Origin: a virus | IMG/VR virus record: IMGVR_UViG_3300030101_000543 | Span: 1 to 32,403 of that record | Direction: 5' to 3' (one strand) | Length of the DNA: 32,403 nt | Shown here: one piece after another, positions 15,143 to 21,854 of the stretch | How the letters are laid out: each line of letters starts with the position of its first letter | Numbering within the stretch: the stretch's first letter is position 1 | The notes under the pieces: model-generated | Database searches by the model: none | The model's input: the letters and a program-made list of their open reading frames with translations, nothing else | Told to the model about the DNA's origin: nothing | Position numbers and translations under genes: made by a program

Positions 15143-15702
15143 GAAATGTTTGGCTCATTTATTTTATATCAGCTTTACTAATCACATTTATTTTATTTTT
15201 ACCTAAAGCATATTCAGAAACAAATACAGTTTCTAATTCTACAGTCACAGTAGATAAAACACCACCATCAGCAAATTCACCATCTATAAATTCTGTGAAC
15301 AGTTTTATATGTCGTAGTGGTGTGTCTGGTGCTGTTCAAACCCAAATACTTGGTATTAGTAGTGGTATGACTATTATAGACCTTAACTGTGAGAGATTAT
15401 TGCTAAGCCAAACTTTATTTAAGCAGGGGCTTCGTGTAGCTTCGGTAAGCATACTTTGTCAAGATAAGAGGGTGTTTATTGCTATGCAAAATTCTGGAAC
15501 AAGTTGCCCTGTTTATGATCCTGTAAATAAAGTTTCTTTAATCGGACAAGAAGCACAAGATTATTGGGAAGCAAATCCACATCTAAGACCAGATTATGAA
15601 GATATAAAAGAGCAAATTGTAGAAGAAAAAAAACAAGAAGGAACTTTTGATGATATTAAGGATTTTGGTCTTTTGGCTCTTAGTATGCTTGTATTCCTCT
15701 AA
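15139..15702 (+). CDS. Exported cysteine-containing phage protein of unknown function
   Basis: A 187-aa protein with an N-terminal signal peptide or anchor (residues 6-24, IYFISALLITFILFLPKAY). The mature part has Cys in four separate places: FICRSGVSGAV, DLNCERLL, SILCQDKRV and TSCPVY. I know this pattern from marine phages, where it lies after the tail genes, but no function is established to my knowledge. The even number of Cys suggests disulfides in the periplasm. The last 15 residues (FGLLALSMLVFL) are hydrophobic and lie in the stretch where the next gene's signal peptide is read in another frame. Confidence 0.7.
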   Translation: MRNVWLIYFISALLITFILFLPKAYSETNTVSNSTVTVDKTPPSANSPSINSVNSFICRSGVSGAVQTQILGISSGMTIIDLNCERLLLSQTLFKQGLRVASVSILCQDKRVFIAMQNSGTSCPVYDPVNKVSLIGQEAQDYWEANPHLRPDYEDIKEQIVEEKKQEGTFDDIKDFGLLALSMLVFL

Positions 15703-16981
15703 AGCTGAAGAAATAGATACAGGTAATTTAGTTCCACCTGCTGATGAGTGGACATTAGAAGATAAAGCATCAACAACCCAATGTAGTTATTCTGGTCAAT
15801 TACAAGATGGAGAAGTTTGCACAGGTAGTTCAAGTATTCGTGGTGGCTACAATGAAAATGATGGTGGCAAGATTGTTTCAGATCAAATAAGTCTTATAAA
15901 TCAAGGTTTATCTATTGCAGAGATACAACAAGGATTTGATTATCAATATGGTGCAAGTATTGAGAGCCATGTCAGTAATACAAATGTTCCAAGTTGTTCT
16001 AATACCAATGGTGATTGCAAAGATTATTTTACAATAACTGTCAATCTATCTGATGAAACAGGATCAGTTTTTAGAACACATGAACACACAGTAGAAATGA
16101 ACTATGTGGGTGTTGAGGATTATTCTTATTCTCAATCTTTATCAGCAAACAATTATTTAGATGTAAACTTTCAAATGGATATCTGGTCTGTAGATGCAGG
16201 ATTTACTACAGGCTTTTATGGTGGGATTATATCAGATCCATTTTTATCTGTTCAATATCAAACAGTAGAGATCATCACAGATATCATAGATGATATTGTA
16301 AATGACATTGTATTTGAAGAAATAGAATATGAAGAAGTTTCATTTGAAGTTGTGATAGAAGATTATTTTAATGAAGATATTTCTTTTGAAATAGATTTTG
16401 CACCAATAGAAGATTTAGATATATCTATTGATATTCCGATACTTGAGGATTTACCAGAGATTGAAGTAGAACTTTATGCAGAATTAGATGAACAGATCAT
16501 GGAAGAATTACCAGAGATGATTGAAGAAATGCCAGAGGAGATTGAGATAGAAGTTGTAGAGGAACAACCAGAAGAAATAGTTGAAGAACAACCAGAAGAG
16601 ATTGTAGAAGAACCACAAGAAGAAACTATAGAAGAAGTTGTTGAAGAAACAGTTGATGAACCAGAGCAAGAAGAAGTTGAAGAAACTACTACTGAAAAAC
16701 CTAACGCAAGAGAAATGAAACAAAAGATTGCAAAAAAGATTATTGCAAGTCAAAAAGATAAAATGTCAGTAGAGTCACAAACAACACAGTTAGCTTTGAT
16801 GATTGTTTTAGCTGATACTGATTTCAACAGCTATACAGATAAAGAATTATTAGATAGACAATTTTATGAAGATGTAAATTTGTATCTAGATCAAAACATG
16901 ATAGAAGATACTAACTTAGATTTATTTTATATGGATTATTTAGGAATGAATGAATTAGTGGATTTACAATGGCAGAGGTAG
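15647..16981 (+). CDS. Exported acidic protein with Glu-Pro-rich repeats
   Basis: A 444-aa protein starting 56 bases before the previous gene ends. Residues 1-20 are a clear signal peptide (ILRILVFWLLVCLYSSKA). Residues about 30-190 look like a folded exported domain with a few Cys. From about 200 to 360 it is an extremely acidic, low-complexity region, including tandem copies of EEIVEEQP. The last 85 residues are more normal and helical. The function is unknown; the position before the coiled-coil membrane proteins and lysis genes suggests a virion or envelope role. Confidence 0.7.
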   Translation: MMILRILVFWLLVCLYSSKAEEIDTGNLVPPADEWTLEDKASTTQCSYSGQLQDGEVCTGSSSIRGGYNENDGGKIVSDQISLINQGLSIAEIQQGFDYQYGASIESHVSNTNVPSCSNTNGDCKDYFTITVNLSDETGSVFRTHEHTVEMNYVGVEDYSYSQSLSANNYLDVNFQMDIWSVDAGFTTGFYGGIISDPFLSVQYQTVEIITDIIDDIVNDIVFEEIEYEEVSFEVVIEDYFNEDISFEIDFAPIEDLDISIDIPILEDLPEIEVELYAELDEQIMEELPEMIEEMPEEIEIEVVEEQPEEIVEEQPEEIVEEPQEETIEEVVEETVDEPEQEEVEETTTEKPNAREMKQKIAKKIIASQKDKMSVESQTTQLALMIVLADTDFNSYTDKELLDRQFYEDVNLYLDQNMIEDTNLDLFYMDYLGMNELVDLQWQR

Positions 16982-17418
16982 AATATCAAGGTATCAAATT
17001 AAAAGGTGGCAAAATATTTATTTTGTTTTCTTTGCTTGGTACTTTAGGTGGTGGTCTTTGGGGTGCTTTTGAGTTTTGGAAAGATTATCAACTGCTTCAA
17101 CAAAGGGTAAACGAGTTCGTGTCGCCGAACATGAGCCATTATGATGAACAAATAGCTGTGTTGAAATCAGAAATATCTACAGTTTTAGAAGAAGTAAGCC
17201 TTGTCAATGATGTTGCCTCTACACTTTCTAAAAACATTAATGATGACATAAAAGACCTAAAAAAAGACATAAGATCAATAGATAGGGTAGTTAATGATAT
17301 CGAGGACAGGGTAAAAGAAACAGAAAGAGAACTATCACAGGATTTAAAGGTTATTGAGCAAGAACTAGAAGATAAAATCCAAAAGATATTAGCCAATCCA
17401 TTAGCAGGAATAAATTAA
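16969..17418 (+). CDS. Membrane-anchored coiled-coil protein
   Basis: A 149-aa protein with one N-terminal membrane segment (residues about 15-35, IFILFSLLGTLGGGLWGAF) followed by a long predicted coiled coil to the C-terminus. This topology resembles an inner-membrane spanin or a tail/envelope bridge, but no spanin motif proves it. It overlaps the preceding gene by 13 bases and touches the next at TAATG. The neighbours are two more coiled-coil genes, one with a TM tail, so a lysis or envelope complex is plausible. Confidence 0.65.
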   Translation: MAEVEYQGIKLKGGKIFILFSLLGTLGGGLWGAFEFWKDYQLLQQRVNEFVSPNMSHYDEQIAVLKSEISTVLEEVSLVNDVASTLSKNINDDIKDLKKDIRSIDRVVNDIEDRVKETERELSQDLKVIEQELEDKIQKILANPLAGIN

Positions 17419-17711
17419 TGGCAACTACAGAGGAGTTGCAAGAGCAACTAAAAAAAACAAAGAAAGAATTGCGTGGACTTAGAGAAGAAGTCAAAGAGTT
17501 AAAAATAAGAGAAAATTTATATTTAGAAAGATTAGAAAATTGGGCAGACAAAAATCAAAAACTAAATGCAAAGATTTCAAACATGACACTTGATGATGTA
17601 GCAACAATGCAAAAAGCAAAAGCAGAATACATAGATAAATATTTAAAAGATAAAGAAATTACAGAAGCATTTGACAAGCAGACACAAGTTAAGTTAGATT
17701 CACTAAAATAG
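17418..17711 (+). CDS. Small coiled-coil protein
   Basis: A 97-aa hydrophilic protein made almost entirely of heptad-like helices (EELQEQLKKTKKELRGLREE at the start). There is no signal or membrane segment. I do not recognise the family. It begins at the TAATG junction with the membrane coiled-coil gene and is followed after three bases by the XhlA-like gene, so it may act with them. Confidence 0.62.
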   Translation: MATTEELQEQLKKTKKELRGLREEVKELKIRENLYLERLENWADKNQKLNAKISNMTLDDVATMQKAKAEYIDKYLKDKEITEAFDKQTQVKLDSLK

Positions 17712-17714
17712 ATC

Positions 17715-17906
17715 ATGGCAAAACAAATAGATAAAATAAATAAACTTGATAAAGAAGTAGCTATAATTAAAAAGGATATTGATATTATTAAGAACAATCA
17801 TTTAAAACATTTAGAATTAAAAATAAATCAAAATTCAAAAGTATTATGGACTGTAGGAGTTTTAGTTTTTTCAAACTTAATAATTTTACTTAGAGATTTA
17901 TTATGA
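17715..17906 (+). CDS. XhlA-like small membrane protein (holin-associated candidate)
   Basis: A 63-aa protein with an N-terminal coiled coil (DKINKLDKEVAIIKKDI) and a single C-terminal membrane helix (residues about 44-61, VLWTVGVLVFSNLIILL). This is the layout of XhlA/haemolysin-type proteins that help holins. It ends in a 4-base ATGA overlap with the next gene. The link to lysis is supported by the lysozyme and holin downstream but is not proved. Confidence 0.6.
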   Translation: MAKQIDKINKLDKEVAIIKKDIDIIKNNHLKHLELKINQNSKVLWTVGVLVFSNLIILLRDLL

Positions 17907-18094
17907 ACGCACCAAGTATTTTTTTACTTGGATATTTTTGCATCAATTCAATTTGTTATAGTGTCAATGAAAAATTTAATTCTGTAAATGATTGCAAAAT
18001 AGAAGGTACTTTTATAAAGTCTATGCTTGATAAAAACAACATACAGAAATACATGATGTTCTGCGTAGATGCAAATGAGTACGAAAAAACATGA
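17903..18094 (+). CDS. Small exported protein
   Basis: A 63-aa protein with a hydrophobic N-terminus (PSIFLLGYFCINSICYS) that is probably a signal peptide; there is no proper lipobox. The mature part contains two Cys (DCKIEG and MFCVDA), possibly a disulfide. It overlaps both neighbours in other frames (4 bases upstream, 26 downstream). With the membrane coiled-coil genes it might form part of an envelope-disrupting set. No family recognised. Confidence 0.55.
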   Translation: MNAPSIFLLGYFCINSICYSVNEKFNSVNDCKIEGTFIKSMLDKNNIQKYMMFCVDANEYEKT

Positions 18095-18788
18095 ACGAAT
18101 TTTGGTTATCAGCGATCTTCATGCACCTTATTGTCATGTAGATAGCATTTCTTTTTTAGAAAAATTAAAAAAAAAATATAATCCAACAACAGTCATAAAT
18201 ATTGGTGATGAAGCATCTTACAATAGCATACATTTCCATGAGATAGATCCAGACTTAGCAAGTGCAGGAGATGAATTAGAAGTCACTAAAAGTTGGCTTC
18301 ATAGATTAGAGAAGCTATTTCCAAAGATGGTTATCTTAGAAAGTAATCATGGATCAATGGTACTTAGGAGAGCCATAGCCAAAGGAATGTCAAGAAAGTT
18401 TATCAAATCCTATAATGATATACTTGAAGTCAATGATGATTGGGTTTGGAAAGACAAACATCAAATAGAATATGAAGGTAAAAAAATACTATTTGGGCAT
18501 CAATTTGCTAAGAATATAGAAAAAGCTGTAAGAGAATATTCACAATGCGTTGTTCAAGGGCATTTTCATTGTTCTGCAACCACAGTATTTGTAGCTAACG
18601 AATTTCACCTAAATTGGGGTATGACAGTTGGTTGTTTAGTCAATAAGGACAGTCTAGCTATGGCATATATGAAAATAAACCTATCAAAACCAATACTTTC
18701 TTGTGGTCTGATAACTGAAGGATATCCCCAAATAACACCTATGGTATTGAACAAAAACGGATCATGGGATAAAAATATCTATATATGA
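18069..18788 (+). CDS. Calcineurin-like metallophosphoesterase
   Basis: 239 aa with the metallophosphoesterase signature in order: SDLHAP (residues 15-20), NIGDEAS (about 45), ESNHG (about 93; the Asn-His pair), FGHQFA and GHFHCS (about 157-162). These residues bind two metal ions. Phages carry such enzymes for nucleic acid or nucleotide processing; the real substrate cannot be told. The ATG at 18075 (MSTKKHER) is an alternative start two codons later. It overlaps its neighbours on both sides. Confidence 0.85.
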   Translation: MQMSTKKHERILVISDLHAPYCHVDSISFLEKLKKKYNPTTVINIGDEASYNSIHFHEIDPDLASAGDELEVTKSWLHRLEKLFPKMVILESNHGSMVLRRAIAKGMSRKFIKSYNDILEVNDDWVWKDKHQIEYEGKKILFGHQFAKNIEKAVREYSQCVVQGHFHCSATTVFVANEFHLNWGMTVGCLVNKDSLAMAYMKINLSKPILSCGLITEGYPQITPMVLNKNGSWDKNIYI

Positions 18789-18991
18789 GTGATTACAAAG
18801 ATAAAATAAATCCGTCATATTACATAGGGGCATCAATTCAATTAATTGATGTTATAGAACAATTTAAGCTAGGACACCATGAGGCTTGTGTGTTGAAATA
18901 CATAATTAGATATAAGGACAAGAATAAATTAGAAGATTTGAAAAAGGCTCAATGGTATTTAGATAGATTAATAGAGAGGTATAGCAACTAA
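18785..18991 (+). CDS. DUF3310 protein
   Basis: A 68-aa protein with the DUF3310 pattern: INPSYYIGASIQLIDVIEQF, a central helix with ACVLKYIIRYKDKN, and the end LEDLKKAQWYLDRLI. In T7-like phages this domain is annotated as a nucleotide kinase-associated protein, with no firm function. It overlaps the phosphoesterase gene by 4 bases and the lysozyme by one. Confidence 0.85.
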   Translation: MSDYKDKINPSYYIGASIQLIDVIEQFKLGHHEACVLKYIIRYKDKNKLEDLKKAQWYLDRLIERYSN

Positions 18992-19461
18992 TGAATAGAG
19001 AAAGACTTATTAAAGATTTGATAAGATTTGAAGGTATTTCTTATGAAAAGTATTTTTGTTCAGCAGACAAAGAAACTATCAAAAATCAAAAAAGATACAC
19101 TATTGGTGTAGGACATTTGATTAGAGATGATGAGCCAGAATTATTATCTAGAGAAAAACCATTGAACAATGAAGAGGTGATGGTTTTGCTAAATAAAGAT
19201 TTAGATATAGCAATAAAAGAAGCACACAAATTTATTGATCCATCAACTATAGAGCCAGAAGCATGGGAAATAATTTGTCATCTTTCGTTTTGGCTTGGCA
19301 TACCAACTTTGTTAAAATTTAAAAAAGCACAACAAAGTTTGAAAGACAAAGATTATGTTATGTGTGCTGAAGAATTACTCGACTCTCGTTTAGGAAAATC
19401 TGAATATGCAGGAATTCAAAAAAGAATTATAGAGTTATCAGCAAGAATGAGAGATGTGTAA
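18991..19461 (+). CDS. Endolysin, T4-type lysozyme (glycoside hydrolase family 24)
   Basis: 156 aa. The active-site plan of T4 lysozyme is visible: Glu14 in RFEGIS, a candidate Asp26, and Thr37 in YTIGVGHLI. The spacing between Glu and the YTIG motif is longer than in T4 by several residues. It would cut the glycan chains of peptidoglycan at the end of infection. There is no signal peptide, so release needs the holin encoded next to it. It is joined to both neighbours at TAATG overlaps. Confidence 0.88.
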   Translation: MNRERLIKDLIRFEGISYEKYFCSADKETIKNQKRYTIGVGHLIRDDEPELLSREKPLNNEEVMVLLNKDLDIAIKEAHKFIDPSTIEPEAWEIICHLSFWLGIPTLLKFKKAQQSLKDKDYVMCAEELLDSRLGKSEYAGIQKRIIELSARMRDV

Positions 19462-19874
19462 TGTTAAGTAAATTATTAGGTGGTGGATTAGTTGATAGTG
19501 TTGGAAAGATTGTAGATGAACTGCATACTTCTGATGAAGAAAAAGCACAAGCAAAAATAAAACTAAAAGAATTAGACAATGCACTTAACAAAGCACAAAC
19601 AGATATAAATTTAGCTGATGCAAAATCAACAGCTACAGGACTAGGTGGATTACTACAAAGAATTTGGCGACCATTGATTGGTTTCAGTTGTGCCTTAGCA
19701 ATTTTTTGGGAGTTTGTTTTAAAGCAATTCTTAGTTTTTTTTCTAGCTGTGTTTGAAGTTCAAACTCTACCCTTGCCATCTCTTGATATGGGTGTTCTAA
19801 TGCCTCTTGTTATGTCATTGTTAGGAATGGCAGGATTAAGAACATACGAAAAACAAAAGGGGATAAGCAAATGA
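19461..19874 (+). CDS. Holin, GTA three-TM type
   Basis: A 137-aa protein. An amphipathic, charged N-terminal half (residues 1-60) leads into LLQRIWRPLIGFSCALAIFW, then a second hydrophobic segment (FLVFFLAVFEVQ) and a third near the end (LMPLVMSLLGMAGLRTYEK). The RxWRP motif and LGMAGLRTYEK end are typical of the GTA_holin_3TM family. It would form the membrane lesion that lets the endolysin out. Its position just after the lysozyme supports this. Confidence 0.88.
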   Translation: MLSKLLGGGLVDSVGKIVDELHTSDEEKAQAKIKLKELDNALNKAQTDINLADAKSTATGLGGLLQRIWRPLIGFSCALAIFWEFVLKQFLVFFLAVFEVQTLPLPSLDMGVLMPLVMSLLGMAGLRTYEKQKGISK

Positions 19875-19984
19875 TAGATATGATAAAAGATTGGTTTGAG
19901 GGTTTTACAAAACTCAAATCATGGGTAAAAATAGCTATGGTGTTAATATTAGTCGTAGCACTTCATCATTGGGTATTACACTAA
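19871..19984 (+). CDS. 37-residue single-TM protein
   Basis: The ATG at 19871 overlaps the holin stop by 4 bases. The protein has an amphipathic start (MIDMIKDWFEGFTKLKS) and one membrane helix (WVKIAMVLILVVALHHWVL). Such tiny proteins after holins often tune lysis timing, but that is inference. The stop TAA shares its last A with the next ATG. Confidence 0.6.
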   Translation: MIDMIKDWFEGFTKLKSWVKIAMVLILVVALHHWVLH

Positions 19985-20079
19985 TGGATAAGAAAAAAAA
20001 AACCAAAGGTCTAACCAAGAAGCAAATGAAACTACCAAAAGCATTACGAGATGCTATTATGAAGAAAAAGAAAAAGTAG
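19984..20079 (+). CDS. 31-residue lysine-rich protein
   Basis: MDKKKKTKGLTKKQMKLP begins this tiny protein, which ends in five lysines. About 45% of residues are Lys or Arg. It opens at a TAATG junction, which supports it as a real gene. It may bind nucleic acid or the membrane surface. No family recognised. Confidence 0.55.
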   Translation: MDKKKKTKGLTKKQMKLPKALRDAIMKKKKK

Positions 20080-20089
20080 GAGTTTAATT

Positions 20090-20179
20090 ATGCCTTATCA
20101 TTATGGTGGATCTTCAAGAGGTATCAAGAAAAACAAACGAGTAAAGAAAGAGAAAAAGAAAAAAAAGAAAAAGAAATAA
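20090..20179 (+). CDS. 29-residue protein with polylysine tail
   Basis: AGGAG lies at 20079-20083, 6 bases before the ATG, so the start is convincing. The protein begins MPYHYGGSSRGIKK and ends in eight lysines after one Glu. It lies just before a terminator. A DNA- or RNA-binding role is possible. Confidence 0.55.
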   Translation: MPYHYGGSSRGIKKNKRVKKEKKKKKKKK

Positions 20180-20182
20180 AAT

Positions 20183-20204
20183 AGGGGTGGGTATTTCCAC
20201 CCCT
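20183..20204 (+). terminator. GC-rich hairpin ending the lysis region
   Basis: AGGGGTGG (20183-20190) pairs with CCACCCCT (20197-20204) around a six-base loop, then TT. It is a near copy of the hairpin after the capsid gene. It probably ends the late transcript or protects its 3' end. Confidence 0.75.
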
Positions 20205-20213
20205 TTAATTATC

Positions 20214-20345
20214 ATGGGAATTACTACATCACAACTTATCCAAGAATTGATACCTAGATCATCTGGGAAGCGGAAAAGAAAAAAGCAACCCAAATCATTC
20301 AGAGCAAAACAAAAGGTCTTGCGTGTCAAAAATCCTTCACATTAA
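20214..20345 (+). CDS. 43-residue basic protein
   Basis: ATG 20214 lies 10 bases after the terminator hairpin. The protein starts MGITTSQLIQELIPR and is then Lys/Arg-rich (SGKRKRKKQPKSFRAKQK). There is no clear ribosome site, and the last 23 bases overlap the next gene. It is plausible but not certain. Confidence 0.45.
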   Translation: MGITTSQLIQELIPRSSGKRKRKKQPKSFRAKQKVLRVKNPSH

Positions 20346-20565
20346 ATTTTACGATCATATGTCATTGACTAACGAATGGCATGAACCAGAATTATTATTA
20401 AATACAAAACCTGTTATATGCGAGGCAATAGGATTTTTAATTTCTGAAAACGATCTTACATATAACTTAGCAACCATGATCTCAAATGACGAAATAGGCT
20501 CTTGCCATGTCATTATCAAATCTGCTGTTATTTCAGTCACAGAATACCCAAAAAAATCCAAATAA
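20323..20565 (+). CDS. Small conserved marine-phage protein
   Basis: An 80-aa protein with a GTG start at 20323. It begins SKILHIKFYDHMSLTNEWHE and has a mixed alpha/beta pattern (CEAIGFLISENDLTYNLATM). From memory similar short proteins with an H-x-F/Y-D-H start occur in marine phages, with unknown function. It is the last gene before the long intergenic region. Confidence 0.6.
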   Translation: MSKILHIKFYDHMSLTNEWHEPELLLNTKPVICEAIGFLISENDLTYNLATMISNDEIGSCHVIIKSAVISVTEYPKKSK

Positions 20566-20622
20566 ATGCGTTTCTAGGGGGTATGTAGCATCTTTAGAAG
20601 GGAATGACACATGGAATAGAAA

Positions 20623-20663
20623 CACCCCTCTTATGCGAAGAATACTATAGTATTTAAGGGGTG
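20623..20663. repeat. Nested inverted repeats with 14-base palindrome
   Basis: CACCCCT (20623-20629) is the inverse complement of AGGGGTG (20657-20663). Inside lies the perfect palindrome AATACTATAGTATT (20641-20654). As RNA this gives an outer 7-bp stem and an inner 5-bp hairpin; as DNA the palindrome could be an operator half-site pair. Confidence 0.75.
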
Positions 20664-20691
20664 CATGTTAAACAGGTACAAAATGTCTATG

Positions 20692-20735
20692 AAAAAACCA
20701 AAATTAGTGAAAAAACCACATTTGGTTGTTTTTTT
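20692..20735 (+). terminator. Terminator-like hairpin with alternative stems
   Basis: AACCAAA (20696-20702) pairs with TTTGGTT (20721-20727), and AAAA (20692-20695) with TTTT (20729-20732) past one bulged G. A second choice pairs AACCA (20714-20718) with TGGTT (20723-20727). The seven-T run (20729-20735) follows. It fits a terminator or attenuator before the early operon. Confidence 0.6.
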
Positions 20736-20845
20736 GTACCTTCACAGGAGGAATACTCTCTAAAAAAGAAGTTCCTATTTATTTTCTACTGATTTTTATG
20801 TCCAAATCAATCACTAAATTGTACAAAAATAATTATAAAAATAAT

Positions 20846-20908
20846 TTGCATTTTCTATAAAACTTCTATACAACTTTAATCATGTTAAATATTAAGGAGA
20901 ATACAAAA
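20846..20908 (+). promoter_or_regulatory. Early promoter and leader, copy 1
   Basis: This stretch has TTGCATT (20846-20852), CTATAAAA, TATACA (20867-20872) and then ATGTTAAATATTAAGGAGA (20882-20900) before the ATG at 20909. The same elements in the same order lie at 29193-29252; the last 19 bases agree at 18. TTGCAT could be a -35 and TATACA a -10 with a short spacer, or the block may be read by a modified host polymerase. Confidence 0.7.
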
Positions 20909-21184
20909 ATGACTACAACTAAAATGAAAGCTGAAATGCAAGGTGTTAATTATGACATCAGATTATTAAATGCTTTAATGGAAGCTGACAAAGACTACAG
21001 ACACATCTTTCAATCTCATGTTCACAAATCAAGATGGAACAGAGTAGTAAAACTTTTATCTCAAAGATATGGAGTTGAAAGATTTGATATTAATTTCATA
21101 TTAGCTAACAACAGTCCATCTTTTGGTGGCGAAGATGGAAAAAAGTTTGTTAGACCAAATCCATTAAGAATGGAGATTAAATAA
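20909..21184 (+). CDS. First gene of the early operon, unknown function
   Basis: A 91-aa protein. I use the ATG at 20909, which follows TAAGGAGA at an ideal distance; an in-frame ATG at 20882 lies inside the conserved leader and is unlikely. The protein is mostly helical and slightly basic (SHVHKSRWNRVVKLLSQRYG) and ends in a Gly/Pro-rich part. I do not recognise a family. Being the first early gene, it may act on host functions or on gene control. Confidence 0.7.
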   Translation: MTTTKMKAEMQGVNYDIRLLNALMEADKDYRHIFQSHVHKSRWNRVVKLLSQRYGVERFDINFILANNSPSFGGEDGKKFVRPNPLRMEIK

Positions 21185-21205
21185 TATGGCTTTAGTAATT
21201 ACAAA

Positions 21206-21292
21206 ATGTTAAACGAAATACTTACACTAATTGTTCATATAGGAATGATTGGTTTCACACTTTATTTTGTAAAGGAGTTATTCAATGAATAG
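21206..21292 (+). CDS. 28-residue membrane protein
   Basis: MLNEILTLIVHIGMIGFTLY starts a tiny protein with one membrane helix and a charged end (VKELFNE). It overlaps the next gene by 8 bases and its last codons contain the AAGGAG of that gene, so translation is probably coupled. Confidence 0.45.
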   Translation: MLNEILTLIVHIGMIGFTLYFVKELFNE

Positions 21293-21530
21293 ACAAAAAC
21301 TTGCAGAGGTAAAATACAACTTACAAGGTCAGCTTAAAATGAAACTTCATAAATTAGAAGTTCATGCAAAAGAAGTTGGTGGAATAGCAGATGAGTTTTT
21401 ATCTGGTTATTTACAAGCAATAAAAGATTTGGGAATACTTGTACCAGATTGGAAACATGAAAGTGTTTCTAATGAAAACAATCCTAAAGTATTTCCAGAT
21501 GAGGAAGGAGAGACAAATGACAATAATTGA
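21285..21530 (+). CDS. Early protein of unknown function
   Basis: An 81-aa protein with an AAAGGAG site at 21270-21276. The first 55 residues are helical and basic (QKLAEVKYNLQGQLKMKLHK), and the end is acidic (FPDEEGETNDNN). No family recognised. It overlaps both neighbours slightly, as is usual in this operon. Confidence 0.65.
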   Translation: MNRQKLAEVKYNLQGQLKMKLHKLEVHAKEVGGIADEFLSGYLQAIKDLGILVPDWKHESVSNENNPKVFPDEEGETNDNN

Positions 21531-21690
21531 ATTTACAGGTAAGAAGAAATCAGAAAAGTACACAACAATTCGTGTAAAGACTTCTGATATTGATAAGATC
21601 AAAAAGGCTTATCAAAAAAAAGATATGACTGCCACTATGCACGATATCTTTACACAAATGACTAATACTTGTTTTCTGGATAAAAGATAA
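21517..21690 (+). CDS. Small basic early protein
   Basis: A 57-aa protein. GGAAGGAG at 21503-21510 selects the ATG at 21517 and not the in-frame ATG at 21439. It begins TIIEFTGKKKSEKYTTIRVK and ends with a helical part and one Cys. The ribbon-like basic strand followed by helices slightly recalls small DNA-binding proteins, but I cannot assign it. Confidence 0.6.
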   Translation: MTIIEFTGKKKSEKYTTIRVKTSDIDKIKKAYQKKDMTATMHDIFTQMTNTCFLDKR

Positions 21691-21854
21691 TGCCAGAGGA
21701 ATTAAAACCATTTATGCACATAATTTATAGACTTTACATAAATTATGGTGAAAAAGAATATCCAATATGTTCACAGGAGAGGATAACAATAGATGAAAAA
21801 ACTATACTTAATTATGCTACTGATCTCGTCATGCGGTTACAACCCCGTGATTGA
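21690..21854 (+). CDS. Small protein overlapping the lipoprotein gene
   Basis: The ATG shares its A with the preceding TAA (TAATG), the commonest junction in this genome. The 54-aa product begins PEELKPFMHIIYRLYINYGE and runs 62 bases into the following lipoprotein gene in a different frame. Without it there would be a 100-base gap containing an open frame at the right place. Function unknown. Confidence 0.55.
   Translation: MPEELKPFMHIIYRLYINYGEKEYPICSQERITIDEKTILNYATDLVMRLQPRD

Larger units (their letters stand above)
20566..20845. other. Long non-coding region between late and early operons
   Basis: About 340 bases lie between the stop at 20565 and the start at 20909. I see no tRNA and no convincing gene; a 26-codon ORF at 20683-20763 is probably chance because it coincides with a terminator-like hairpin. 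The stretch holds a nested inverted repeat with a palindrome (20623-20663), a hairpin with a T run (20692-20735) and AT-rich DNA leading to the promoter. It also has a G run (20574-20580) that could compete for the C run at 20625-20628. It is a candidate regulatory or replication-origin region. Confidence 0.6.

Noticed and set aside
16508-16753. Minus-strand ORF rich in Phe, Leu and Trp
   Set aside because: It is the shadow of the Glu-rich repeat on the plus strand; GAA/GAG codons read as TTC/CTC in reverse.
20683-20763. 26-codon ORF (MSMKKPKLVKKP...)
   Set aside because: It runs through a terminator-like hairpin, has no ribosome site and is not joined to a neighbouring gene.
20566-20908. 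tRNA gene or CRISPR-like array in the long gap
   Set aside because: No cloverleaf with a TTC/anticodon arm can be drawn, and there are no spaced direct repeats.
20882-20908. ATG at 20882 as start of the first early gene
   Set aside because: It lies within the leader block shared with 29226, where the same ATG is out of use, and AAGGAG clearly serves the ATG at 20909.
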